Of a DNA stretch of 64,000 nt, positions 1 to 19,052 are shown in pieces (positions within the stretch are counted from its first letter, which is position 1; each line of letters opens with the position of its first letter). Made by a program: the position numbers and the translations under genes. Below the pieces are notes generated by a model that saw nothing but the letters and a program-made list of their open reading frames with translations, was not told the origin of the DNA and ran no database searches. The stretch is taken from positions 62,001-126,000 of the forward strand of contig VWZL01000357.1 in NCBI GenBank assembly GCA_013396915.1, in the 5' to 3' direction. This stretch comes from Stercorarius parasiticus (Eukaryota; Chordata; Aves; Charadriiformes; Stercorariidae).

Positions 1-4883
<4,883 letters not shown>

Positions 4884-6053
4884 TCATGTAAATCTCGATC
4901 AAAAGAAAAACATTATCAACACTAATTAACCTAGTTTCATTGGAAGTTGTTATAAAAATACACATAACTACATCCTTGTATTTAAGGATTTATGAGAGGA
5001 GTTGAGTGAGGGCACGAGTATAACAGCTTTTTCTTTACCCACAGTACCAGCCCAGAATACGCTTTGGCATTGCAACCACTTCTCTCTCCCTTCTTTCTCA
5101 AACTTGAAATTAAAAGATTATCTCTCCACATCTATTCCACTCTGTGTGCAATGACTTGACACCGAAATTCCCAGCAAGGGCCACTTTTCACATTGACTCC
5201 AGTCCACCGAAAAAGGACTTAGACAAGTAACTCTTCATGCATGATCTGGAGGTGTCTGCCTTGCCATAAAAAATATTTTAGCAATTTTTATCTGTTCTGG
5301 TTTGACACAACTTTCATTAAGCAGCTATTTGTGATCTCTTCTCTCCCACCTCCTTTCCTTTTATTTAGCAGTCACTGAAGTGTAGCAGAATGAATGGGGA
5401 CTTAATATTTAATTAGTTGTCTATTAGCCTCCTAGTATTTTTAGGCATGATGAAATAAACAGGGGTTCTCCACTGAATCAAAAAGGATTAATGCTAAATG
5501 CCTGAAATCCAGTGACACAACAGTTGATACAAGCATTGAGTATCAAGTACTTTCTTCTCTCTTTTCTCATTATTTTTAATCACATAATTTTCCTTATATT
5601 AAAAAAAACAATGTCAGTGCACAGAATATATATACCTACATTTGGGTTCATATTTAGATCTGAAACTGCCTAACAAAAGATGGAAACATTATTATTTTCT
5701 TTTTTGAAAAATGGAAAGGTAAAGTAACTTGCCCAGTGAAACCCAGTACACTATCAGCTTCCTGAGTGCTAGACCACCCGCCTTCAAGGAAACAAACATT
5801 GGAAAAACCACAACTGTAATCTGTTTTGAGGCTGTTAATTTGTACGTTGCTCAACTCAGTTTCTGCAACATTTGTTTTTAAAAAAACACTTCCTTTTTAC
5901 ATGGTAAATGCATTTTCACTTTCAACATCAAGCTAAAACAAGCCAAATAGTCTGCTATTCTCTCTCTATAATGTCATTTTTTTTCCTTTTTACTTGTTGA
6001 TATTTCTACTAGTTGGGCAGCTTGACCAAGATATTTCTCTACATCTAAACAAA

Positions 6054-7605
6054 CAGAATCACTGAATCATTGCAGATGGAAGGAACCTCTGGACATCATC
6101 CTAGTCCCCCTAGTCCATCTAATATTCAAGTGCAATGTCCTGTGTTTCATTTTGTGCCCACTACCTCTTGTCCTGTCACAGGGCACCACTAAGAATCTGT
6201 CTCCATCTTTAATTATCCCCATCAGGTATTTATGCACATGGATAAGGTGCCCCTGAACCTTCTCTTCCCCAGGCTGAGCAGACTCAGCAATCTCTTCCTG
6301 TATGACAGGTCCTCCAGTCCTTCAGTCACCTTCATCCCCCTTTGCTGGGCCCATACCAGTAAGTCCATGTCTCTCTTGTAGTGGGGAACCCAGAGCTGGA
6401 CCCAGCACTCCAGATGTGTCTCAACAGTGCTGAGCAGAGTGAAGGATCCCCTCTCTCAACCTGCTGGTAATGCTCTGCCTAATGCAGCCCTGGAGGCTAT
6501 TGACCTTCTTTGCTGCAAGGACACATTGCTGACTCATGTCCAACTTGGTGTCCACCGGGACCCTCATGGCCTTTTCTGCAAAACTGCATTCTAGCTGGTC
6601 ATCTCACAGATTGTTCTTCCACAGGTGCAGAACTGAATTTCCCCTTGCCGAACATGGTGAGGATCCTGTTGGCCCATTCCTGCAACGTATCCAGGTCCCT
6701 CTGAATGGCAGCACAATCCTCTGAGCATCAACCATTCCTCCCAGTCTTGTATCCCCTGCAAACTTGCTGAGAGTGCACTTTGTCCCACCATCCAGGTAAT
6801 TAATCATGTTAAACGCTGTTGGCCCAGTATCAACCACTGCAGTACACCAGTAGTGACTGGACTCCAGATGGACTTTGTGCTGCTGACCACAACCCTTTGA
6901 GCATGGCAATTCATCCAGTTTTCCATGTATCTTACTGTACATTTAGCTAGTCTGTTCCAATAGTTTGTCTATGAGGATGCTGGGAGAGACAGTGCCAAAA
7001 GTTTTGCTAAAGTTGAGATGAACAACATCCACTGCTCTCCCCTCATCCATGAAGCCGGTCAAGTCATCGTAGAGCACTATTAATGTGTTCAGGAATGATT
7101 TTCCCTTCATAAATTCATGCTAACTACCCCCAGTCATCTTCCTGTCCTTCATTTCTGGAAATTACTTCAAGGAGGGTTTGCTCCAGTCTTCAAGGTAAGA
7201 CTGGCCAGCATGTAGTTCCTGGATTGTCCTCCTTGTCCTTCTTGATGATAGGAGTGACTTTTTTTTTCCCATGATGAGGAATGTCCTCCAGTTGTCATGA
7301 CTTTTCAAAGATAATTAAGAATGGCCTCACAATGCCATCAGCCAGCTTCCTTAGCACTTGTGGGTTCTTCCTATGTGGTCCTATGGACTTGTCTGTGTCC
7401 AGTTTGCCTAAATGCTCTGCAACCTGATTCTTCTCCACTGAGTTTTCCTTGATGTGGACTTTCCTACAGATATCATGGCCATGGGATTCCTGAAGACCAG
7501 TCTTATCAGTAAAGACTGAGGCGAAGAAGGCATTGAGTACCTTGGCATGCTCTTTGTCAACTTTTCTTTAATCTCATGGTGTTGTCTTGCAAAAGCTGCC
7601 GTATG
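6054..7605 (-). repeat. CR1 LINE, older 3' fragment of about 1.5 kb
   Basis: This CR1 copy lies in the same orientation as GLRA2. The 3' end is at 6054 (ACAGAATCACTGAATCATTGCAG, split here only for reading), followed inward by the standard 3' UTR and the C-terminal RT region. The minus-strand frame at 6604-6942 contains a decayed RT active-site block, FAGDTRLGG, where intact copies have F-A-D-D-T-K-L. The copy is broken by several frameshifts and is clearly more diverged than the one at 34918-36055, so it is an older insertion. It is truncated at its 5' side near 7605; that boundary is approximate. Confidence 0.9.
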
Positions 7606-8026
7606 TGACCACTACAGCTTTCAGTTCCTGAGTGCCAGCAGAGCCTAGTAAACATGCTTAAACATGTTAGGAAACAGACTACCACACCATGGACTGCAGT
7701 TCAGATGTACACTAAGTAGGCACATGCTAGAGGACTGTATCTTACGACAAAGCAAATACTTTCTTCCATTTCTCTACTCAATTGTATAACGTCTTTCACT
7801 TGCCTTTTGCTGGGAGATGTGGAACAGTACAAGAACTCAGTAAACCTAAATACTGCCAGCAAAACAGGTCACATTCTCTTTATCCTCAGAGTTTTCTGGA
7901 AAAAACTTTATTAGTGAGATATCACCAATTCATTTTTTTTCTGATAATTTATTATTGTTTATAAACATCAAAAGTGTGATGTAAGATTTGCAACCAAATG
8001 ACAACAGAAGATACTTATCAAAGAAT

Positions 8027-8046
8027 CTATTCTATGATTCTATGAT
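8027..8046 (+). repeat. Isolated CR1-like tail repeat
   Basis: The stretch CTATTCTATGATTCTATGAT matches the 8-mer tail that ends CR1 copies in birds, but no recognisable CR1 body precedes it. It may be an extremely 5'-truncated insertion or chance similarity. Confidence 0.45.
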
Positions 8047-11000
8047 CTTAAAAACTAACATTTGATCATACAACATATTCTAAGCTAAAAGTCCAATTTT
8101 CTAATAAAGTCAACCTGCTAGTGATGGGGTTTCTAAACATGCATAGGAAACATGAGCTAAATGAAGTAGGTAGATAGGAAAAAGATAATTAACTGAGCAC
8201 TGAAGTTTGTGATGCTTTTATTCTCTTTTTATTGATTTTTTTTCTATTGTTGATATTATTCCAGTGGGGAGGGTGTGTATAGGTGTTGTACAGCTTAAGG
8301 AAGAAGTGCTCTTTGAAGAGGGCATAAAACATCACCTTTTCCAATGAAACACTTCACACACTGAATCCCGTAAGATTTTTATAATCTAATAGTTCGTTTA
8401 AAATGAAGGCAGGAAGCTTCTATGAAGTGTAGCCAATGTTTGAGAACATAATATAAAACTCTTCAAAGGCAATGGAAACATCCAATATGACTTTACTGCC
8501 TAAAATCTAAAAAAAGTTGACACTACCTCTAAAAAATTAAGCAAAGTATACTTTATAATTAAATCCTTTTTTCCCCCCTAACTTTTCTTTTGTCATCTCC
8601 AATGCAACAAGGTAGCAGTCCAGATGCCTTTCAGGCACATTTGAGATAAAGTGATTTTCAAGTCATAAGGAAAATGTTTGTTCTTGAAAGGACTCAGGTA
8701 AAAAAAACCAACCCCAAACCATGTAGCTAATGCTCAAATCCACCAGAAAGTGGATGACTGGTGTTCTGACAAACAGCTAAGATATCACTTCTGTTCCCTT
8801 CTGCTCCCATCCCCCTGCTTCCCTAGAGGGTGTGCTGCTACTGCTGCTGCCAGTCAACCAGACTCTCCAATACATAGCCTTCTTGTAGAGCCCTGACATC
8901 ATAATATGCCATACACCTCCTGTCACTTCAGGGCACTTAGTAGTTACATAAAGTCCTCAGCACTCACCTACTCACCTTATCTGCAAGAAATCTGAATATA
9001 AAGAATATTCCCCTGAATTTACTGTGGCATATTGCCTCATAGCTCCTGTACCAAAGGTGACTGTGACCTTGCCACCATTTGGCTAGAGAGTGAATCCTTT
9101 CCTTGTCAGCTGCCAGAGGGGGTGAATCCATCCCAATGCATGGAGGGGGGGGTCCCCTTGTTGGGTGGTGAGTGCTGAAAGATGCAAGCTGACCCCCATC
9201 TTGCTGCCAACTGCAGCTTTTGCTAAATATTCTACAGTATTGATAACACACTGCCCCAAAGCTTCCTTCATTTGGTAGGTTCTTGAGAAGATTTACTTGT
9301 ACTATTGCCCTGGAGATCATCCTAACTGCAGCTAATCGTATCTGTAATCCCACGTGTAATCTCACCAACTCTGCCTTTTTGGTGTATGGTTTCCAGACTG
9401 CACCTGGAACCTTTTTACTCTTCACATTTCAGCCTTAGAGCTAAAATTTCCTTAGTGGAATATTATAATCATACAAGAGATTTAAAATAATACCTGTACA
9501 CTTGACAATTTTCTTTGATATGTGTATTTATTAAGGGATTTTGTAAGGCAAACTAAAATACAGTACACACACACACAGAGAACTGTGGGCAAAGCATGGA
9601 GGTGGGGAAGCAAAAATAGAGATTATGAGGCAGAACCACGTCAGGCAATGACAGTGAAAATATTGGCAAGAAATTTACAGATCTGTGAAGAAACTTGTGT
9701 GTTTCTCTATAAGTAGTATTTTTTGGTCCACCTCCTCAATTTGGCCCATGTGCCAACGGAAGGAGTTTTTTCCCACCATCTTGGATGGTTTATTTTCGTC
9801 TGTATACAGGGGAGAAAGGTGAGCTGAAATGCTCTTCTCCCCTTATCACAGAGAGCAGGATAAGCATCAGGACTGTTTGAAAACACTAAAATCAGTCCCA
9901 CCCGAGTGTGAGGATAGAGCAGGGATCAAGGAACAGGACCAAGCGTCAAAGTGAGGAGGCAGTGATCCCACCAGGGATGAAGCATCCCTTTGCCTGTGGA
10001 GCAGGGATTTCATGTCTGAGCTCAAACGAGGGAGGGGATGAAAATGAGGGTGAGGGCAGGACAGAGACCCACATGCTGACCTGAGCACCAGTGACACAGA
10101 TCCCAGGACAGCAGGAGAGGGTAGCAGAGCTTGTTGGAGATGGCTTATTAATTTCCAGTTCAGGAGGCACCTGGGTCTTTAGCAACCATTTCTCCTCAAC
10201 CAAACTGAACAGCCTCCTACGTTCAGCACAGTCCTTATGAGACCTGAAACAGAGCTAACCCCTATGGAGGGCTCTGCTTTGCAGCTGCAGTACTACAGGT
10301 GCCTGAATTACCACTTCAAAAGCTTGCCAATGCATCTCTTCATGGCCCTGCAGGCACATCCCTGTAAGTCAGACAGCAAGGCTGAACTACTGCTGGGACA
10401 CCTCAGCTGGCCATGGTCATTAGACAGGAGGAAGTTGTTTATCATCCTAGCTTCCTCACTGCTCAGAGTGCGGCATGCAGGGTAAGGACTGGAGAAGTGC
10501 CATCAAAGGCAGTTCAGTCAATCCTGTGTCCAGGGACCATGGATGTTCGGCCAGGGGAAGAAAGGCGGCTTTGATGCACTAGAAAAGTTCCTCTGAGCCA
10601 CGGGGATTCTTCAGCTACTCCAGGAGCAGTGCAGCTTGAACACTTGTTTTCAAAGATCTGTATAATGCATAGTCCAACCATTGATGAGAAAATTCACGTG
10701 ATTTAGCAAGTCGCGTAAGGATCTGGTACGAAAGCAGGAGGTAGACCACAGGTAGTCTTTATTGCAAGTACCTAGGTAAGCCTTCTTTCTTTCCCTATCA
10801 TTCTGCCTTTGGGCAAAACCAATGTTTTCCTCCCTTTAAACATCCTCATCTCATTAGAGTGTTAACAGCAAGGGAAATGTATCAGTCACAGGAGGCAAAA
10901 TTAATGACACCAGGACAACATAGTTACCCTAAGGCTTACATATCAAGGTGACATTTCTTGTCTTGTTGGGAAGTGATGCTTTTCATTTATGAGGTTGTCT

Positions 11001-11166
11001 TTCTATGGGATTTCCACAGAGTGCATCACCCTGAGTCCCTAAGTATAATCATGTCCAGCAAACAGAGAATTCCTTCTCCTTTAGAAGTATTCACCACAAT
11101 CCAAGGTACCACAGAAATTATTATGCTTACATCAATTTTATTATTAATTGATGACAATTCTACCTA

Positions 11167-11216
11167 ATAAACCAACAAACAAACAAACCTCAAAACTCAA
11201 AAACAAACAAAAAACC
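11167..11216 (+). repeat. A-rich simple repeat (AAAC-like)
   Basis: A run of CAAACAAACAAA-type units and A tracts inside GLRA2 intron 2. No transposon body is recognisable next to it. Confidence 0.7.
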
Positions 11217-11474
11217 ACCACAAAGGCAGAGATCTCAGGAACGTCTGAAATACAGTAATTGATGGTACCTTGCACTGATGCAATTTGCTGGAAAAATCAA
11301 ATAAAGACAAAATTATTGTTCTGCTTCATCAAGCTAAAACCAACATCCTCTGAAAGTTCATCTGTCATATATAATAACTTAGTTTGCTGAGAATGCCGTA
11401 TCTCCTGGTGGGAATGTGGCAACAGTGTTGGGTGCTTAGTGTTGCATCTGAGGCTCAGAATCATATTCTGTGAT

Positions 11475-11669
11475 ATCATAGAATAGTTAGAGTTGGAAGG
11501 GACCTTAAAGGTCATCTAGTTCCATCTTCCCTTCTCTGGGCAGGGACACCTCCCACCAGACCTGGTTGCTCAAAGCCCCATCCAGCCTGGCCTTGAACAC
11601 TTCCAGGGATGGGGCATCCACAACTTCCCTGGGCAACCTGTTCCAGTGCCTCACCACCCTCAGGGTAAA
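11475..11669 (-). repeat. CR1 LINE, short 3' fragment
   Basis: A CR1 3' end on the minus strand, starting ATCATAGAATAGTTAGAG and continuing through the block that encodes the C-terminal residues S-L-E-V-F-K-A. It closely resembles the copies at 34918, 43281 and 45155, so all four probably belong to one fairly young subfamily. It keeps only about 195 bp. Confidence 0.93.
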
Positions 11670-12569
11670 ATATATCAATATACATTTATGATCAACAAAA
11701 TAAGGCTAAGAGCCACAGATGCATTTCCAGAGACAGAGTAAGAGCTGCAGAGATTTGGGTGTCTAAATCCTTTTTAGGACTCTCATTCCCACTGATATCA
11801 CTGAGCCCAAATAATACCAAGTATCTGAGGTATATATGTGAGCACCACTTATGGCAAAGGTATTTACAGACTGGAGGAGACAACACATGCCAAAGCAGGC
11901 AAGAGATAGAGGCAACACTGAATGGAATCAGCAGGAAAGTATTACAGATAGAGGAAAATACAATATTTCCCTAGTTCCAGCTGCCTATTTCCAGAAGTGC
12001 ACATTCAGGCGCACACATACAAATAAAATTAAACAAAATGGCATCAAACAAACTTTTCTTTTGCATCAAGATTTAAGCTGCTTCCCTTCACTTGGCTAAC
12101 TTGAGAAAACATCTGAGCAAAAATTCAGCCATATGACATGACCTGGATATAAAAAGGGCATGTCATATTCCAAAATTGGAAACTCTTCTTTATCAAAACA
12201 CCACTGAGGAGACACAAGACAAATACTCCAGTGATTGTCAGATCCAGGTGATTACAGAATGAGTCACAGAAAGAAAATGTCTGTGGAGTAAGTACAGCTA
12301 AAGCCATCTATATATATACATTGACATATTCTGAGGTCAAACAGTGAGTAATCAATTTCTGAAGTGGTATGTGAGCTTTCAGCTGTGGGACTATTGCTGA
12401 ATGTAACGGGAATCATCCCGGTAAAATCCTATCAACATTTCACGGAAGGAGAATCCCTGCTAAGATCCATTTTTTTGTGCCTTAAAGTGCTTGTGAAAAT
12501 TGTTGGATTGGCATGCTTCACATTCAGCATATGTCTTTGTCCACAGACCCAGCTCTGGAAGAGGAAAGT

Positions 12570-12609
12570 AAGTCTCAGACTACAAAACCAAGTCTCAGAC
12601 TACAAAACC
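12570..12609. repeat. Perfect 20-bp tandem duplication
   Basis: The 20-bp unit AAGTCTCAGACTACAAAACC occurs twice head to tail without a mismatch. This suggests a recent slippage or duplication event in intron 2. Confidence 0.9.
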
Positions 12610-15428
12610 TCTTCAGTTCTGCATTTGGCATTACAGGATAGTCCATACGACATGTTCATTCTTCCCTGCCTCTTTTTGCTGAGGCTGATAACAGAAACAT
12701 ATATTACTGTCAGCTCTGGGGTGCAGTGGGATATTTCCACATAAGTTGTCTAACAGACACTGCACAAGAACAATTTTCAGGCACTATTTTATTTCATTCC
12801 ACAAACCAGGAGCTCAGAAATGAAAAGCCCTTTAAAACAGTTGACATGCTCCTGATTTATCCAGCTAACCAGACCTAGCCTACAAAGAAGATATAGCCAT
12901 AGCAGTCACAACGGATTGTGTAAATGGACTGGAGCTGGCTTTCACGTAGGTAGTTTGAGGGCTGTAGTCATGTCAGGCTGGAATTCACCGGAGGCCATTA
13001 ACCTCAGGCATTATACCTTGTGCTGAGCTCTGTATCATCTCAGTGTGGCGCAGAGCACCTCCGAGCAAATTACTTGAAAGCTAGCTCAGATATTTCTACA
13101 CAAGCCGCACAAGTCACACTTGTGACTGAGTGCAGCCAGTCCCAGAGCTAAGGCCTTCCATGTGCAAACGAGTCTGTGGAAATAAATCTAAAAAACAGCG
13201 AATCAGAAATCTTACATCTGGAAACTTCCCTGTTGGAACTCGAAGTCTATTGTGCGAAGTTACTTAGCACCTATGTCAACTTTGAAAATATTCAAATAAA
13301 TGAATAAATGTTTTAATTCTTCATATGTCCGTCAAAATATTACTTTTTTTCCTCTGAGCTTTTTACTCTTCTTTCGAGTATTTCCATTCCAAGTCATAAC
13401 AGGCACCTCACTGCAAGGCATCTCTTTCTGAAGTCTTCCTTCCTCCAATGCAATAGAGCAATGGTAGTGTTTGGGGAAAATGAATTGTTTGCTCTTCTTA
13501 TGACATGAAAAGATCCAGGCACCTACTTCTTGTCTTATCACAAAACAGTGCTCACTGAAGTGAGCAAATGGGGAAGGCAGAGGCACTCAGCCTCACTGGG
13601 AGCAGGTAGCAGAGATGCTCCTCAGACCTGATTCTGAGAAACTGCTCGGTTGCTTTGCATTAATGAAGACAGAGCTCTTCGCTGCTGATCAGCATGTGAA
13701 CTGCATAATGTGTGCAAAGGCCTGGGACACTCCCAAATGTGGTGAAATAAAAGAGGGTATTACATCTCTAGTCATGATATCTGCACTCCAGCATAGGGTC
13801 AGTCAAACTCCTCCTCGCTAATCTTATTTTTAATAATCATTTACGAAGTCAGTGTAGCCTACTCATCTAAGAGACCACATGGAACCACAAGATAAAAAAT
13901 GTTCACTAAGAAAAGAAGGCAAGAGGGAAGATTTACTTAATGAAAAAAAAAGTATTATATAATAATATTGAAATGTTGTCAACCAGTCTAAGCTTCTATT
14001 TTCAGTCAGAATGAACTGCTTCATTCTGCTCGGCCTACTCACCTTGAAACACTTATTTAAAAAAATAAATTGGTACTTTGTTCCTTTCTCTCTAAATATT
14101 TCTTACTTTGATCTTTCTCTGTTATTCTAATCTTGTGCTGCAGAAATTAATGGATGCTCAGTTATAAGAGTCAATAGATACAGTCTCAAATACAGGGCTT
14201 GGTCAATACCTCTCTCTGTGGCCACACAGAGGTCTCAGAATTGATTTGAATTCCTTTTTTTTGTTCCTCTGAGCTTGGGCATTTGCTTTATTTCACAATT
14301 CTGCCAGCTTTCTCTTTAATGTCTCCATAATATTCCTTGCTTTACTGTCAGAAGGCATATGCAGAACTTGAAGAAAAAGAGCAGTGTGGGTGGCTATTAC
14401 CGAGCAGACATTGATTTATGGCTGCTAGGGAATTATACACCAAATGATACATGGGACACAGATGAACAATGGGATTTAGAGAAATGGGATGGCTCAGGCA
14501 TAGGGACAAGTGACAACAGAAATGGTCAGGAGCTGGTACAGATGGCAATCCGCAACTAGTCAGAGACACGCAGACCCATATACTTGCCACATCTAGCACT
14601 AATAAAATAAATTTTTCCTTCTATTTTCAAACATTTCAGCTATTGGGAACGTCCCGTTTTTTGCCTCCGTATAGTTCAACTCATTTCCATACAATCTGCA
14701 CAGAATATTACTTTGAAATTAATTTCTCCCTCCTGACTCTCAGCTTCAATTCTCCCATCAGCTGATCTGTTGTTATGTTTAGCTCAGTCGCCTGTCCCCT
14801 CCCCTTCACTCATACCCTCTCCCTTTGGGAACCTCATATGTGATGTCTCACATGCTGCATACCAAAAGGGATCTGTCTTTTAACTCCAAGACATCCTTAA
14901 AGCACTTCTTGGGTGTCTTTCACCAGCAATTGTTTCAGTCATCAGTTCTTCCTATGTAAAAAAAATGGATGTAAAAATGGGAGAACGAATGAGTACTCTT
15001 CACCTGCCTAGAAAATAAGCATCTTATAAATTGGCTTACTTTTTTATCAATGCCAAACCAGTTGTCGTAAGGAAATTATCAGCTCTTTGATGCAGGATGC
15101 TCACTGCATTGCTGAGAGGAGCATCACATGCCTTTCACATAGGTTCAGAATTCTGCTGACATAAAACGTGTTGCAGCGTCAGGGCGTATGGTCTTTTTCT
15201 GATTTCTACCAATATTCATGCTGAGTAGGAGTCTTCTACAAAGTCATCCAAATCAGACTATATTTACACTGAGGAACTTATTAGCCTGAATTGAATCTGT
15301 CCCTAATTATTTATAAATTTTATAAGTCAAAGTTTTATTTTATTAAAAAAATAAGAAGTTAAAATCTTTTTTAACAGATTGTTTGTACTTTATACCACAC
15401 AAAACACACCTCAGAAGTGTGACAAAAC

Positions 15429-15511
15429 CAAAATTCTCAGGGGTATGGAGACAAAGACCTGCGAAATTATTCTCAGGAGTATAGAGACAACGAGCTGCAA
15501 AATTCTCCCAG
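15429..15511. repeat. Imperfect tandem repeat, unit about 33-36 bp
   Basis: Two and a partial third copy of a unit beginning AAATTCTCAGGGGTAT and containing GGAGACAAAGACCTGC. In the minus frame the copies read as repeated N-F-A-x-x-C-L-x-T-P-E-N, but no gene is supported here. Confidence 0.75.
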
Positions 15512-17713
15512 ATGCTTCTTTTTAGGATGACTCCTATAACCAGACTGACCAAAAGGATTTTAATACCTTAAACTGCTCCGTCTGATGAGATATCACTATC
15601 TAGAAAGGGAAGTTGCTGCAGCCTGAAACCTTTATGTGGAATGGCCACATCTGCATTTTAGTTGGCATGGGGAAGAGTATGTGCATGTGTTTATGCCTAG
15701 GCAAAAGGCTACTTTCACATCTAGTAGAAAATAAGTTTTTACATGCGCTTCTGGTTTGGCCCTATGCATGTAATCTGCATGCATCTCTTCAACAACTGCT
15801 TTAAATTGCAGTGTGAGAGTTTATAGCAGCATTCTGGCCAAAGTGTTACAGATTATTTAGGACTAAATCTTTATTGGACAGAATAAGCAGCAAAAGAAGA
15901 AAGAGCAGTCCTGATAAGAGAGTTTTATAGCCTAAGACGAAGACATAAAGACAACACACGTTGGGAATGTAGTCATTAGAGGCAGCCTAACATAATGAGT
16001 ATCGATCCGGTAAATTTTAATCCTAGGTTTTCCCAAACTAACTATGCTGGTTTAAGGAAAGCATTTATCCTTTTCTCATGTATATATATCCCCAAGTACA
16101 AAAGTGAAGGAGACAACACGTAGCCGTGTTCCCAGGACAGAGGAAGAATGAGTTTGTTCATGCCGTGTATATCAACTGAATATCAGTTGCCATTCTTTAA
16201 GAGAATGTGCCCAAAATTCAGCTAGTCACAGATGTGTCCAGTTGCTTCCATGCAGTCCTGGGCTTTGGAGACATAGAAACACACAGGTAGGGGTTATTAG
16301 CTTTTGGAGGAGAACATCATACTACAACTGTGCTTCCCTGGACAGCCCACTGCTATAGCCAAAAAAATCTCCGCCCCATGACAGGTAGAAGCAGTTGCAG
16401 TGTCTGATGCTTTGGTGCGTAACACCCAGGCCCTTGTGGAGGAACCCTAAGGACCTCATACAGTCCATGGGCAGAGTACGATGCTTCAGCGCAGTAGGGC
16501 ACCATTTGCAGGGAGCAAATAATTCACAATAGGCTTTTTAGGGCCCTCCTGAAAACCTGCTTCTTAGCAAGGTTGAGGTACCTCACTCAGGATCCACAGC
16601 TCAGACCATTTTCCACCAAGTCAATACATACAACCTTACTTTGAAAAATTTCAGTCTTTCGTCTTAAAACACAGCCAGTTTTGCAGCCCGTAACAAAACG
16701 TTGAGGGATTTCATGCAGAAAGCGTCCTTTCTAGGATCTTCTATGCCTGCCTCAGATTGAAAGGATGCAGACTTGCACCTCCTAGGCTACAAGGCTGTGG
16801 GAACTGGGGTGGTATATCTCTCACTGTCTCCTATTCAGAGGGGGTGGCATTCATCCTAAAGTGCAGCTATGGTCACTTTTAAAAATATTTAACAGGTGTG
16901 GATAGCCTACTGAACCCAGCAAGATGTGCAGCAAAGCACTTGGGATACAACATTTGGAAAGAGAGGGAAAGTGCACTCATGCACATCTGTATCTTAGTGG
17001 TCGGGGCAATTACCAGGAAGAGTGAGAGAAGTGCTAGCTTCCAGTCCCTGTCCTTACAACTTTTTCTGTAACAGTTACATCAGCTGCCCCTAAGGTGTAA
17101 TGGCTACAGCAGTCTCTTCTGTGCATCACATCAAGAGTAAAAGGCTCTCCTTTTTTTAAGATGAAGAGTAAAGGCTCTCCCCTCTCAGACAAGTAGCTAC
17201 ATTGCAAAGTTGAAAAGCCATGTTCCCCTTGTATTTTCTTCCTGGCTTAGTGAAGTTTGAATCCTTTGTTGCAAAAAGGGCCACTCAGAATCATTTATAG
17301 TCCTTTGGATCAGATACTGAATCATTCAAGCTGAGATGAAGCTGGACCAACAATCTTCTGTATATTGTAGAGGGAGTCAGGCCACCCACAGACACTGTTT
17401 TGTGTTTGTGGGGGTTTTAAAGTGATCACAGATCCACCCTGAGAGTAATCCTTTTACTGTGGAGTATAAGGCAGGCTCTGAGATACCTGGTCCCCATAGG
17501 GAGACAGAGGCAGAGCAGTGCCACATCAGAGAGCCTGGATTTGGCTTAGGAGTGAGGGGGGTGCTAAGCAAGAGCCTGGGGCAGTTCTGGGCAGACTCAG
17601 GAGCAGAACTGAGAGAATCTGAGGAACTTTAAAACAAAACAGTAATGCACTGACAGCATCACACAGCAGGCGTATCAGGGATTTCCAGGGGGTTTTGTTT
17701 GTTTGTGGACTTA

Positions 17714-17775
17714 TTCCTTCTAAGTCCTTCTTTAAAAGTTTCCTTCTAAGTCCTTTTTTAAAAACTTCCTTCTCT
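17714..17775. repeat. Imperfect tandem repeat, unit about 26 bp
   Basis: The unit TTCCTTCTAAGTCCTT followed by T/A tracts occurs twice with a partial third copy. A similar short duplication of AGTAAAGGCTCTCC lies at about 17132-17181. Confidence 0.75.
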
Positions 17776-19052
17776 TATTGACTCCTGAAGCCTTTATGCT
17801 TCCACCCTTCCCAGCTGCTGACGTAGCTGAGGCATAAGGAATAATCAACGTGCCTTCATGCTCTTGAAGTACTGGAGGATTGCTGGTAGCTGGCACAGTT
17901 CAGATAAGCCACTAGGCTGCTCCGTTTTATTCCTTAGAAGTAACTGAATACCTGGTGAACGGCACTTCTCTCATGAACTGTACTGCTCTGATCTTGCGTG
18001 GTTTCCAGAATCAGAGCCTTTATATTTCTGTAAATTTTGAATTTTAACCATGGACTTGGTGTTTATGACATTGGCAGGTCACTATTTATGCCAGACATTG
18101 TGCATCCTTCATCTTAGAGCTGTGTCAGACCCTGTATGACCCTGTCTGCATCATTTGGGAGGCTCTTCTCTGCAGAATGTTAAAATCACTCATTTCTGTG
18201 AAAGACTGTGAAACGCATATTTGGAAGCTGAACCATCAAACATACATTTTCTGATGACTTAATCAGAGATTTATATTCATATTTCCAGAGGGGAAAAAAA
18301 AAGATAATGAATCTGACTAATAAAACTACATATTTCTGCTTTATGTATACGTAGTCCTAGTTACTATATCACTGTATGTAATAGATTTGTAGTTTATAAA
18401 TGTGTATATTTATGGTAAATTAAGTGTGCATGTTTTCATATATTCTATATGCAAATTGCATGTTTTCTGAGACAGCCAAAACACAACAAGATGCTTAATG
18501 AGTGACCCAAGGGCATTGGCTTCGACTGTATAGAAAATTTAAATCTAAACAGGACACTGGACGTGATAAAAACAATACGATTAAATTAGAACATGATCAA
18601 AACAATAGCGTCTCCTGCTTTGATATCGAAGGTCTTTGGCTCTGCTTTGACATTTGTTTTTCATTAATTCCCTTGGCAGTTTATGCAGCAGCAGACCAAT
18701 ATTCCAGGAACAACAGCCAAATCTACTGATATCTCTTAATTAAATCATTGGTTCTGAATAAAGGCAACACACCAATATGATACAGATCACTGTGGTTAAC
18801 CTTTTAAATATAAAAGAAGACCAGGGACCGATCCTCAGCTTGGACTCCAAGCAGCATTGGTTAGCTGGTACTTTACACTGCTGCGTGCTCACAGCCTTTC
18901 TTCTGACTTGCTTTGGAGGGAGCTAGCTGCAGGAATCTCTGACAGAGATCCAGGGAACGAGCAAACAGCTAAGCAAAGTAGATAGATAATCAGGGGGGCT
19001 GCTGCACCTTGCTCTCTGGCCCCATTTGTCTAGAAGCCAAGACATAACCTAA

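Noticed and set aside
8964..9425. 153-codon minus-strand frame in GLRA2 intron 2
   Set aside because: I recognise no family, domain or signal in it. A frame of this length is not surprising by chance in 64 kb. A processed pseudogene is possible but unsupported.
12364..12744. 126-codon plus-strand frame
   Set aside because: It lies antisense in an intron, spans a tandem duplication, and has no recognisable domain.
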